From contig JAVKPJ010000050.1 of assembly GCA_033032175.1 (NCBI GenBank), positions 1 to 64,000 on the forward strand: a stretch of DNA of 64,000 bases. The letters are read 5' to 3'. This document shows positions 41,796 through 52,310 of this stretch, one piece after another. Each line of letters begins with the position of its first letter. Positions within the stretch are counted from its first letter, which is position 1. Origin of the DNA: Saturnia japonica (lineage: Eukaryota > Arthropoda > Insecta > Lepidoptera > Saturniidae). Below the pieces are notes generated by a model. It made no database searches. It was given only the letters and a program-made list of their open reading frames with translations, and had not been told where the DNA came from. The translations under genes were made by a program, and so were the position numbers.

Positions 41796-44700
41796 GAAAA
41801 CGAAACCGGGTCGGGAGTGAGAGATCGGGCCCTATAGCCGCGATAAGGTCACGGCGTGACGAGTCCCATGCGGGACAGGCGGCAAGTGTGTGCTGCGCGT
41901 TATCGACCGCGCAGCCACAATGATGGCACCCAGTTGTTGGCTCTCGGCCTATGCGACACAGGTAACTCCCGAAACATCCGTGTCCCGAGAGCACCTGCGT
42001 CAGCCGGAAGGTTATGGTGCCGTGCCGCCTCCGTACCCATGCCGTCAAATGAGTCCTCACGGCCTCGACGGTCGTCACGCCGGCGCTGGGATGCTCCAGT
42101 CGTCGGTCCCACTCCGCCATGACCAGGATCTGGTGGAGCTCTGCCCCCCTACGCGCCTCGATCTCACGAGGCGCAGGTCGAAATCCTCTCTCCAAGGCCT
42201 CCCCGCGCCACCTGTAGAGCGACGCGAGGGCTTCCGCCTCCAGATCCCATGGCGGACATCCGGCCAATAGGGAGGCCGCCTCGAAGGAGATCGTGCGATA
42301 TCCCCGGGCTGCTCTGACGGCCATCGCCCTCTGCGGTTTGCGCAGAGCGGCGATATTACGGGCCGCCAGGTTCCCAGCCCACACCGGGGCCCCGTAAAGG
42401 CCCATGGACCGCACGATCCCCATGTAGAGCCTTCGGCAAGCGGAATTTGGACCCCCCAGGTTGGGCAACAGCCGCGCTAACGCGGCCGCAGCGCCCATAA
42501 GACGGGGGGTCAGCTGCCTGAAGTGCTCTACAAAGTCCCATCGGCTATCCAGAACGAGTCCAAGATATTGGACATATTGGACTGGATGCCGATTGGGACG
42601 CCTCCCACGATGATCTGGGACCCTCTCGGTGGCGCATTCCGAGGCCCATGGAAACACAGAGCCTCAGATTTTTGCAGCGCCACATTTAGTCCCAGACGCC
42701 GGATCCGACCGACGACGTGTGCCACCCCAGCGGTTGCCAATATCGCGGCTTCGCGGTGCGACTTAGCTCTCGACGTGACCAGTGTGTCGTCGGCATAACA
42801 CACGACACTGAGGCCACGGAGGAGCGCACCGCGCAACACCCAGTCGTATCCGATGTTCCAGAGAAGAGGGCCCAAAACTGACCCCTGGGGAACACCGGAT
42901 ACGACGTCTCGCCGACACATTCCACTCCGACCCGGGAAGACTACATACCTCTCGGAGAGGTACGCCCCGACTATGCGGCGGAGGTAGGACGGCACTCCGT
43001 GAAATCGGAGCGCCTCTCTAATTGTGGCCCAGGGCAAGGTGTTAAAGGCATTTGCGATGTCTAAAGACACCGCTATCACCACCTCGCCCCGAGCAATGGC
43101 CTCCTCCGCCAGACTCCTCACTTGCGCGATCGCGTCAATCGTGGAGCGCCCTCTGCGGAAACCGAACTGGTTCGCCGCCAAATCCGGCCCCACGTGCGTT
43201 AAATGGCCGACGATGCGGTTTGCAATCACTCTCTCGAAGAGTTTGCCCACCTCGTCGAGCAGCACAATGGGGCGGTACGCGGACGGCGAGTCCGCCGGGC
43301 GCCCCGGCTTCTGGAGCAGGACTAGACGGCCAGTTTTCCACGTCGACGGAAACTGGCCCTGCTCCAGACACGCGCTGAAGAGTCCCAACAGTCGGGGCTC
43401 CAGGGCCTCTTGGGCCAGGACCCACGCTCGACCAGGCAGGCCGTCGGGCCCTGGGGCGGTGTTTTTGGCCGCGAGGCGTTTCACCGCCGCCCTCAACTCT
43501 TCCCGGGTCACGTCGGGCACGTCGTCTCGATCCACGTCGGGCTCGGCCGCGGGCGGAGCCATGTGGGGAGGTGAAAACTCCTCCCTGGAGGGAAACAAAG
43601 CGCTCACCACCTCCTCGAGGAACTCTGACTGGAGACTCTGGGTTACCGGGGGGGCCCATTGGCGAAGTTTGCCGCGTACCAGCCGGTACGGGCGCGCCCC
43701 CACGGATCCCGATTGAGGGTCTCCAGGAATTCCTCTCTGGCCAGAGCTTTTGCGCGCTCAATGGCCCGTCGGAGGGTGAGCTTAGCTGCTCTGTAACCCT
43801 CATGCAGCTCCGCCTCTCCGGGGCTTGCGACCTGCGAATGACGTCGTCTGCGCCTTATCCTGGTGTACTGGCGGCGCGCTGCTACGCAAAGAGCGCGCAG
43901 CTGCGCGATTTCAGCGTTCCACCAGTACACCTGGCGCTTAGCTGGACGACGCCCAACTCTCGGCATCGCCGCGTCACACATATGCGACACGGCGGCTCGC
44001 AGTCGCTCCGCCCCATCTTCGACATCGGCAGGCCTCTCGGGTGTTCCATCCATCACCCAGGCTTGCACGATGGCGGCCTCGAGGAACACCTCGCGATCGA
44101 GGCGTCCCAGAGCCCAACGTGGACTGTCCTCCTCAGGGCCTCTCGGGACTGGTCGTCCCGAGGTCTGGGTGGACACTTCGAACTGTATATAGAGATGGTC
44201 CGAAAGTGTCTCTACCCCCTCCAGGACTCTCCAGTCCCGAACACGGCGTGCTATTGCAGGGCTTGCGAACGATAGGTCCACTATGGATTCGCCCTGCGGT
44301 CGCACGCACGTGTTTATGGAGCCCCTGTTAAGGACGAGTAGGCCTGATGTTACGGCCCACTCTTCCAGCACCTCACCCCTATTGTCCGAGGATGGGGAAC
44401 CCCAAGCCGTAGATTTGGCGTTGAAGTCCCCGAGGACTAGGACAGGGTGAGGGTGGCTGCCCGAGACGACAGTGCCCAAATCCACCAAGAGTGCCTCAAA
44501 TTCGGCAAGACTCCACCGAGGGGGTGCGTACACCCCCACCACCACAATGTCGCCGAGACGCGCCGCCACGTATCCCTGGCCCTCCTTGATGTTAGCGAAG
44601 GGCGGGGAACCGGCGGCGGGTCGGGAAATGATGGCCACCGAGCCATCTCGATCTCCCGCCCAGTTATCTCGGGGCGGCACGAAGTATGGCTCGGCTATCA

Positions 44701-44797
44701 CGGCGACGCTGATTGACCACTGTGCCATGCTTTGGACTAGCAGGTCCTGCGCACTGGCACAGTGGTTTAGATTCGCTTGGAGGAGACAGATGGCCAT
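41796..44797 (-). pseudogene. ORF2 endonuclease-reverse transcriptase, frameshifted, C terminus missing
   Basis: Endonuclease part open 44797 to ~43690; a two-base gain near 43690 (GCGCGCCCCC for GCGGCCCC) and another length change near 42570 (TTGGAC for TTTC) move the frame. The RT block 43703-42570 keeps SLDIANAF, GVPQGSVLGP and CYADDTLVTSRA. The ORF1/ORF2 junction is a TAATG overlap at 44799-44795. Confidence 0.87.
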
Positions 44798-46974
44798 TAC
44801 TGATTGACTTCATCCATCTCCTCCGTTTGGTTCGTCGACGGCGCTACCGGAGCAGCCGACGAGGCAAGGGGCTGTGCAGGGGCTTTTCCCCTCTTCCCCC
44901 TCCTTCTCTTCTTGGGTGGCGACGACGCAACGCATGTCTTGCCGCCCACCCGGTGCCCAGCTGGTTTACCCGCACCTGCACATATTAAGCAATGCGGGTC
45001 CACTGTGCAGGCTGCCGCCTTATGGCCGGGTTGACTGCAGCGATAGCAGAGTGCACTGCAGTCAACTTCTGAGGAGCATTTTGCCCCCAGATGACCGGCC
45101 TGAAGGCAACGGAAACACCTCTGTGAGCGGGGCTGCAAGACTTTTACTCGCGCCGACACCCAACCCACCAATAGCTTACGGCCGTCGCCGAGTTTTTTGG
45201 CCACCGTCACTGGGCACGAAACCACGGCCGTTCCAGCCCCATTAAAGCTGGGGCGTGGATCAGTGGCCTTAACGTGTTCTGGGGGGCATTCGCCAGCACG
45301 TGCAATGGCGGCAATCAGCTTCTCTGCTGTAACGGAGTCATCCAGCCCCGAAATGCGCACGTCTGCACACCTCATAGGCCTGGACACCCTAATGTCCTCT
45401 GCTGGAAAGGACGCCCTAATTTTTTCTGCAAGGGCGTCTGCTTGCGGACCACTGGTGGCACCTGGAACCTCTAAGAGGGCAGCCCCTGTTGCCGCCCTTC
45501 TATAGTTGACGCCCTCAATGCCTAGAGCGCCAAGGTCGACTTGCTCCCATGTTTTCGTTAGCACCTCCCTGTAGGTGATGCCCCTATTCGCAGCCTCAGG
45601 TTGCAGTGTTATAACCACCGCAGTGGATTTGGAGGTGCGAAGTTTGGGGGCTCTGTTCCTTTTTGGAGGTGCTTTTGTAGCCGCCTTTTTCTTATTCTTC
45701 TTCGTGGCCTTACCCCCCTTACCTACTAACACCCACTCCCCTTGAGTGGGTTTAGGAGTGGCCACCTTCTCGCTGTAGGAAGCACGAGGGGCAGGTGTAG
45801 TCGTCGACTTGGGACCGGCTTTCCCTGCATTTTGACTGCTTTTCTTCTTAGCTGCTTGCCGGAATTCACGCTGCCGCGGAGGACCAGTTTAAGGTGCTAC
45901 CACTTTTGCAGCTTGCGCAGCCTTTCTATCCGCCGCTAAAGGAGGACGGAGTTGTCTTTCAGGGAGGAGCCTATCCTCCAAGGCCTCGAAGCGAGCACTC
46001 ATTATGTTGAGTATGCGCTCGAACTTCTGGTCAATGTCAGAATTCTCGCTCCGAGGCCTCCCTGGCAACGGCGGAAACTCCTCCCTCCTCCGTGGAGCTG
46101 GAGAAGTTGAAGGGCCCAGTCCTGTCCCTGTCGCTGTGACTAGAGAGACTTCAGCTCCTGGCGATAGCTGGCGGACTTTATTCAGGTCCACCCTCATTTC
46201 TGCGAGCTCCTTCCGGAGCTCTGCCAGCTCTTCCGATTGTTTGGCATTCGTCTCCTCCAGCCTTGCGTATGCTGCTTGGACCCTTGCCAACTCCTCTGTG
46301 GTGGTTCGACTGTAATATTTCTCTACTGCGTCCTTAATGGACACAGCGGCATCCTTAAGGGCCTTTTGGTAAGTTCCCTTAAGATTTGATGATTTTTTGG
46401 CGACCTTGAGGATCACCTCAACGTCGCCCAGTATTCTCTCGTTTAATTGGGAGGAGAGTTCTTCCTCCGGAGCAGAGATGATCTCCTTTGCGGCCCTATT
46501 AAGCCGTGCCCGCGATGCCGCCTCTGCCACCGCCTCTTCGGCTGTAAGGCGGAGTAGCTCCTCTTTCTTGCGGATGTAATCTTCCTTCACCTTTGCTAAC
46601 CCCACATATTCTCCTGTAGTTGGGGGCCGCCCCCTACCCTTTTTGGGGATAGAAACTGGCGTTTGCGTCTGGTCAGCACCCTCGACCTTCCTTTTCCGCC
46701 AGAAGGAGACTGGCGGAGCGTCCTCAGCGCCAGACAGAGGGTTCTCAGACGACCCTACCGTCACCATAGAGGCCTCACTGGACTCGCTACACACCGACAA
46801 TCTGTCTAGTGAAGGGTCCCTTACGATAGCCACAACGGGGTTGAATTCCCCTTCGCGACCATCCACTTTTCTCTCCTCACACGTAACTCCACTAGTGGAG
46901 CCACCGTCCTCGTCATTCTTAAAACTAGGTTTATTTACAATATTTACAGAGTTTTGTTTTAAAAGTTGGCTCAT
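44797..46974 (-). pseudogene. ORF1 (Gag-like), one nonsense codon
   Basis: Start MSQLLKQ at the ATG at 46974. The frame is continuous except for a TAA at 45891-45889, where E8 has AAA (Lys to stop). Downstream it continues in the same frame to the normal C terminus with knuckles CFRCLQAGHLGAKC, CYRCSQPGHKAAAC and CLIC...H...C. Close to E8 ORF1 and without E8's missing base at 45281-45286. Confidence 0.88.
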
Positions 46975-47396
46975 TTTTGTTCCCACGATTGTGGGGGAAG
47001 TAACAGTCCACCCAGGCAGTGCCCCCTGTGCCTGGGTAAGCCTAGCGTAACCCGTCAAGAGAGTCGGCCGGTTCTCTGACGGGGGTCGCACTCGTGACTG
47101 GTCTCCCACCAGCCACGCATCCCCTCGCGGTGCGCCGCCGCTTGGGATTAGGGTAATTTTTTATAGAGGTTTGCTTCCTCGCGGTCCAGGCGGTTAAGCC
47201 AAGACCCTCGGTCCCATACGAAGCCGCGGGACGTGACCACGACACTCCGATGGGATTACGAGATCGACGGTGGCAAGCCGGACAACGTGTCCAACCTGTC
47301 CGCCCGACGGCAGTGTGAGCGCACGCCGAGCCCGCCAACAAGCCATGTCCTTCGTCAGCTCTGAGGAGCAGAGAGTCGATAAACGAGGCCCCCCCA
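46975..47396 (-). promoter_or_regulatory. 5' UTR of E12
   Basis: Same type as E2 and E8, including the CCCAGGCA/TGCCTGGG hairpin and the hairpin with TATAAAAAAT tail near 47155-47180. Confidence 0.58.
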
Positions 47397-47474
47397 ATCA
47401 GGTATTCGCCGTCGGCCGAGAAGCGGCCGCCGTTGCCCGGGATGCACCACGCGGAGGTTCCTGACTCGCACCCC
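47397..47474 (-). ncRNA. HDV-like self-cleaving ribozyme at the 5' end of E12
   Basis: P1 GGGGTGC/GCATCCC, P2 GTCAGG/CCTGAT (one G-T wobble), loop TCCGCGT, GGGCAAC, P4 CGGCCG-CTTCT-CGGCCG, J4/2 CGAA, which is the sequence found in HDV itself. Confidence 0.85.
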
Positions 47475-47489
47475 AACCGAAACCTAACC
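47475..47489 (-). repeat. Telomeric array with variant unit CCGAAA
   Basis: One TTTCGG (CCGAAA) unit followed by one TTAGG unit. First occurrence of this variant from the left. Confidence 0.9.
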
Positions 47490-47519
47490 TTTTTTTTTTT
47501 TTTTTTTTTTTTTTTTTCA

Positions 47520-47605
47520 GTTTGGGAAAACCCATCATGGGTACCCGCCCGCCGCGGAGGACAGCAGACGGGTTATGTGGGACTGTACCCACTAAAAACC
47601 CAAAC
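47520..47605 (-). ncRNA. Conserved 3'-terminal RNA fold of E13
   Basis: Outer stem GTTTGGG/CCCAAAC (47520-47526, 47599-47605), hairpin ACCCATCATGGGT, stem ACCCG/CGGGT, last hairpin GTGGG-ACTGTA-CCCAC. All stems differ in sequence from the other families but pair equally well. Confidence 0.8.
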
Positions 47606-47746
47606 ATCGCCTCCGGAGCGCTTGGCGTCGGGAGCACAGGAATCGCTTGCGCATTACCTCTGTGCCCACCGACAAGCGCTGCCCCCCCGAAGAGAGGCTC
47701 TCCCCACTGGGACGCCCATCACCGACCGCAGCCCCAGCCTCCGTTC

Positions 47747-47988
47747 AATTTTTTCACGAGGTTTTATTCCTCGGTGATTTTTTAAGGAGGTTTTCTTCCT
47801 CCGGGTTCAGGCCCACACGTCCACCAGAACCCGACGCCTGGTGATTTTTTAACGAGGTTGTCTTCCTCGGTGATTTTTTAATGAGGTTTTTTTCCTCCAG
47901 GCTCCGGCCCCGCAGGACCAGAACCCCGCCCTTGTGATTTTTTAAAGAGGTTGTCTTCCTCTCAATTTTTTAGCGAGGTTTTCTTCCG
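47747..47988 (-). repeat. Six-fold GAGG/CCTC hairpin repeat in E13
   Basis: Units start near 47747, 47776, 47843, 47872, 47935 and 47963. Plus-strand pattern: AATTTTTTnn-GAGG-TTnTCTT-CCTC, or GATTTTTTAn in the middle copies. The same motif occurs once in the 5' UTRs of E2, E8, E12 and E15. Spacing between units is irregular. Confidence 0.85.
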
Positions 47989-47990
47989 CA

Positions 47991-48155
47991 CGGTCGCAGA
48001 GGACAGGGAGAGCGGCTCAACGAAACACCGACACGCCTCTTCCCCTGCGACCCCACCACGTCCGCCATCTTTTAACGACGGTGGCGACCCCGTCGAGGCC
48101 GCGGAAGGTAGGGTGAGCGGCACAACGAAACACCGACACACCTCTCCCGCCGCGG
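47991..48155 (-). repeat. Two-copy hairpin unit of E13 with covarying stems
   Basis: Copy 1 (about 47992-48055) is closed by GTCGCAG/CTGCGAC, copy 2 (about 48093-48155) by GCCGCGG/CCGCGGC. The loops share AACGAAACACCGACAC. Both sides of the stem changed together, so the hairpin itself appears to be preserved. Confidence 0.7.
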
Positions 48156-48384
48156 CCTGTCTCCTTCAGCCGCGGTGCCTCCCATACGACACCGCGGCTC
48201 GCCTCAGCGGCGGTGGCGCCCATACACCACCGCAACCTACTGTTGGCCGCTTCGTCTGGGATCTTATGCCCAAAGCCCTGACTAGCAGCCTCGCCTGTGG
48301 GTTCCTCTTGGCTTCACCGTGGAGGACCAAGCCACGGTTACTAAGCCCCCCCACCACGACAAGGCGGGAACCCTCCGGGGGGGA

Positions 48385-48402
48385 CCTAACCGAAACCTAA
48401 CC
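48385..48402 (-). repeat. Telomeric array with variant unit CCGAAA
   Basis: CCTAA, CCGAAA, CCTAA, CC between E13 and E14. Confidence 0.92.
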
Positions 48403-48425
48403 TTTTTTTTTTTTTTTTTTTTTTA

Positions 48426-48513
48426 CATGGGGAAATCCTGTATTGGATACACCTCCCGCCGTCGGGGGACAGCGAGAGGGTTATGCCGGACTCCTACCGG
48501 CTAAAACCCCATG
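48426..48513 (-). ncRNA. Conserved 3'-terminal RNA fold of E14
   Basis: Outer stem CATGGGG/CCCCATG (48426-48432, 48507-48513), last hairpin GCCGG-ACTCCTA-CCGGC. Confidence 0.8.
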
Positions 48514-48750
48514 GCCGCATCAGCACGTATGTGAACATGATCACGGGATTCGCGCTAGCATTCTCCGCGACCCTGTCCACGCGCTTGGGTCACCCGTAGA
48601 TGGTCCAACTGGGGACCCCCGTCTCGGAGAGAGACAGCCTCTCTCCATGCTTCTCCTAGAAGCAGCGGCAACCCGTGCTTCTCCTTCACGGGTCCTCCTA
48701 TAAATGGTCACAGACGCCCCCGCGTCTATTACCAGGAGGGTATAGATAAA

Positions 48751-51700
48751 TTAAGGAGGCATTTGGTGAAACTGACCTCCACCTCTCCTTCTACGCCTTA
48801 TTCCACCACGACGTATTGTAGGTGCTTCGGAGTCCCTCTCTCTATCTCTCTCCGCATTCTCCTTCTGTAATAACACAGTTTCGCAGAAAGTGACAACTGC
48901 GTTCCATGACTCCTCTCCACTAGTCATAGACTGAACAACAGCCGGTAAAGAGAGATCATTACCTAACACGGAAACTAGAATGCGGCGCTCCTCAGTCCAA
49001 GCCGGGCATAGCTCAAAAGTATGCTGAGCCGTGTCAAAATCACAATCACAATGGTGGCATCTGGGCGTCGGCTCTCTTCCAGCAATCTGGTGCAGATACT
49101 TGCCAAAACAACCATGACCGGTCAGCATCTGCACCAGACGGAAGGTAAGAGAACCATGAGTTCTATCCACCCATTCCCTGAACACTGGGCGAACTGCCTG
49201 AATGATTTCAAGGCCAGCACTTGGTGATGACAAGGATTCCCACCATAAACGCAGAACGACTTGTCGTAGGCGGACCCTCTGCATTTCCTTTGCCCTTATC
49301 GTAACGCGCTCCCTTGCATCAAACCTTTCAATACGCCAGGAGTACAAATCTGCGTGAGAGCGAGCAACCAAGTCCCATGGCGGGGAGTTCGCCAGTAGGC
49401 ATGACGCATCGTACGAAACCGTACGATATCCGCGGATCACCCTGATCGCCATTAACCGCTGCAGCTTGCGCAAAATGGCAGCACTACGTGGTGTCAAGGC
49501 TTCGTGCCACACTGGGGCTCCATAAAGAGCCATGGACTGCACAACCCTCATGTACAGGGTACGACAACTGGAGCCGGCTCCACCAAGGTTTGGTAAAAGA
49601 CTAGAAAGCGCAAACGCACTACGCATAACCTTGGGAGCCAGTTGGCGAAAGTGTTCATCAAACACCCAACGACTGTCCAAAACGAGGCCAAGTTACTTCA
49701 ATTTGGAGCCCACATTTATGCGGACTCCACTAACAGTAATGTGCGTGTCGGAAGGCGGAGCTCTACGGGGGCCATGAATACAAATAGCCTCTGTCTTATT
49801 GAGGGCCACCTCAAGTCCGAGCATCCGAATCCTCCCAACCACCTGAGCCACACTCGCTGTAGCTAAACGGACTGCATCCCGAACGGTACTGCCCCGCGCT
49901 GTGACAAGCGTGTCATCCGCGTAACAGGTTACAGAGGCACCTGGCAGAAAAGAACCCCGCAACACCCAATCGTACCCAATGTTCCACAGGAGCGGGCCAA
50001 GAACTGACCCCTGTGGAACACCGCACGATATTACTCTGTGATGGTCACGCGCATCTTGCCCGACGCATGTGACATGCCTTCCTTTCAGGTATGACCGAAC
50101 CAAACGACATAAGTATAGAGGCACCCCATGATACCGCAACGCCGAATGTATACATTCCCAGGGGAGGCTGTTAAAAGCGTTGGCAATGTCTAATGACACC
50201 GCCAACAGCACTCCACCCTGAGACACAGCTTCATCCGAGAGGAACTTAACGCGAAGGATCGCATCGATGGTAGAGCGACCCTCTCGGAAGCCAAACTGCA
50301 CCGCTGAAATGTCGGGTCCTATCCTGGCCAGATGTTGAACCAAGCGCCTGGCGACAACACGCTCGAGAAGTTTACCCACTTCATCCAGCAGCACAATTGG
50401 GCGATACGCAGCTGGCGAGTCCACAGGCCTTCCTTCCTTCCGCAATAGGACCAGGCGACCCACCTTCCACTGTGGGGGAAAATGTCCCGACTCCAAACAG
50501 GCATTGAATAAACGTATGAGTCTCCCCCCCAGCGCCTCCATAACAAGAATCCAGGCCCGGCCTGGGACACCATCAGGCCCCGGAGCAGTGCATTTTGCAC
50601 GAAGCCGTCTAACAGCCACTTCCAATTCAACCTAAGTAATAGCAGGCACCTCATCACTACCCCCATATCCAGGCATAAGGGCCGAAGCCCGAAAAGGAGG
50701 AGTGAACTCCTCTCTCTGCGGAAACAATGTAGACATTATGTCATCGAGCAATCGCGGCTCCAGACTCTGCGTGACCGGGGGAGCCCAGGGGCGTAAGCAG
50801 CCCAAAACCATCCGGTACGGACGTCCCCACGGGTCACCGTCCAGGGTCTCTAAAAGCTCTCTCCGCGCTTGAGATTTAGCTCGCCTAATGGAGAGCTGCA
50901 GAGCACGCTTCCTCTCTCTGTACTCTTCATATAGCTGGGCCTCAACACTCAAATCCCGTTCCCGACGAAGTCTACGATGCCTAGCATAGCGGCGCCTCGC
51001 GGCCACGCACAGTGTCCGCAAACATGCGATGTCGCGAGACCACCAGTAAACATGCCGCCTAGATGGCCGAACTCTAACCCGAGGCATAGCGGCATCGCAT
51101 ATGCGAGTCATAGCATCCCTAAACCAACTCGCTTCCATCTCAACATTCACAGGTCCATTTGGTATGGGTAGCCAGGACTCAACTATCGAGGCCTCCACTA
51201 AAATGTCCTCATTCAAATGCTTTAGGGCCCATCTAGGGGCCGAGGTCATGTTCGCTATTGGAGCTGTAGTCACTGATGAGTAGCAGACCCTGAAACGAAT
51301 GTACAGGTGATCCGAAAGGGTTTCTGAATCACCCACAACTCTCCAACCCCTAATGCGCCCCGCGACAGCAGGGGATGCGAACGTAATGTCCACGATCGAA
51401 CCTCCCTGCTGCCGCACACAAGTATTTTCTGATCCCCTGTTAATAACAGAGAGGCTAGTTGCTATTGCCCAGTTTTGTAAGACCCTACCCCGACCATCAG
51501 TAACGGGACTTCCCCACGCTGTCGACTTGGCATTAAAATCACCCGCCACCAGAACAGGGTAGGGCAAATTTTGCCCTATGAATGTTGCAAGGTCACCCAG
51601 AAAAGTCTCAAACTCAGCGAGGGTCTTGTTAGGTGAGAAATAAACTCCAACAACAACTATATGCCCCCACTGAGCAGCTACGTAACCCGAACTCTTCCTC

Positions 51701-51909
51701 TTAACTGTTAGGAGCGGAGTTCCTACTGACATGGAAGAGACGATGGCTACCGTACCCGACACATCACCAAACCAGTTATCCCTGAGAGGGACGAAATAGG
51801 GCTCAGCAACCACCTCCACTTGTATCGACCACTCAGCCATGGTCTGTATCAAAAGGTCCTGAGCCGCAGCCGAGTGATTGACATTCGCCTGAAGAAACTC
51901 AAAAACCAT
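48751..51909 (-). pseudogene. ORF2 endonuclease-reverse transcriptase, two nonsense codons
   Basis: One continuous frame of normal length (MVFEFLQANVNH to the C-terminal CHHCDCDFDTAQHTFELC) interrupted only by stops at about 50634-50632 (linker before the RT) and 49695-49693 (KLK-stop-LGLVLDSRW, a Tyr codon lost in KYLGLVLD). Endonuclease (GDFNAKS, SDH) and RT (SLDIANAF, GVPQGSVLGP, CYADDTLVTARG) motifs are intact. ORF1 ends TAA six bases upstream in the same frame (TAATTTAGGATG), not in the usual overlap. Confidence 0.9.
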
Positions 51910-51915
51910 CCTAAA

Positions 51916-52306
51916 TTAGCGGATATCTGAAACCTGCCCTCCCCTTGGCCCTTTGGCGACCTTGGGAGCAGCTACTTTAGCTGCCGACTTACTAGCAATC
52001 CTATAAGAGGATTCACACATTTTACGTCCCAGCACGTGGTCCGCTGGCCTTTGTGCATCGGCACACACAGAGCAGTGCGGGGCAGCGGAACAACCACTTG
52101 CCTTGTGACCCTCCCTGCCACAGCGAAAGCACTGCTCACTGCGGTTAACTTTCGCCGTACAACGCTGCTTGATATGACCAGTTTCCAGGCATTTAAAGCA
52201 CCTCGCAACCTTAGGCTGAAGCAATTTCACAGTTGCAGCAACCCAGCCTAACATTAGTCTGCGCTCCAGCGCAATCTTTTTTGCAACCGCAACTGGGCAG
52301 CGAACC
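51916..52306 (-). pseudogene. ORF1 C-terminal part of E14 (Gag-like)
   Basis: Readable upstream of the ATG at 52254 as CPVAVAKK...RRLMLGWVAATVKLL, then knuckles CFKCLETGHIKQRC, CFRCGREGHKASGC and CSVC...H...C and a short basic tail. The N-terminal four fifths are replaced by E15 sequence. Confidence 0.85.
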
Positions 52307-52310
52307 CAAA

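Larger units (their letters stand above)
41796..47474 (-). mobile_element. E12: family B element, 3' end lost in the gap, degenerate
   Basis: ORF2 (44797 to the gap) with frameshifts, ORF1 with a nonsense codon, 5' UTR of the E2/E8 type, and a terminal ribozyme. The first ~15 bases after the gap align poorly with E11, suggesting gap-edge errors. Confidence 0.88.
47490..48384 (-). mobile_element. E13: short non-coding element with retrotransposon-type 3' end
   Basis: About 0.9 kb with 28-nt poly(A) (47517-47490) and the common 3'-terminal fold, but no Gag- or RT-like frame on either strand. The interior holds six copies of a hairpin motif (47747-47988) and two copies of a long hairpin unit (47991-48155). 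It is bounded by telomere repeats on both sides. I read it as a non-autonomous, SINE-like passenger of this retrotransposon group. Confidence 0.75.
48403..52310 (-). mobile_element. E14: family D element, fused at its 5' side to E15
   Basis: 22-nt poly(A), D-type 3' UTR, ORF2 with two nonsense codons, and the C-terminal part of ORF1. At about 52300-52312 it joins directly to the middle of ORF2 of E15, in the same orientation, with no poly(A) or TTAGG between. Confidence 0.87.

Noticed and set aside
41677..42657. A continuous frame across the N run at 41696-41795
   Set aside because: The frame only seems continuous because N codons have no stops; the two sides are different element copies.
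47747..47988. The E13 hairpins with T runs as bacterial-type terminators
   Set aside because: The host is eukaryotic and the T run lies on the non-sense side of the element; the motif is a shared 5' UTR element.
47747..48155. CRISPR array
   Set aside because: Spacing is irregular, repeats are hairpin variants, there are no unique equal-length spacers and no cas genes; the setting is an insect telomere.
47951..48400. A 149-codon plus-strand frame through E13
   Set aside because: No recognisable domain, composition follows the GC-rich hairpin repeats, and it crosses the boundary into telomere repeats.
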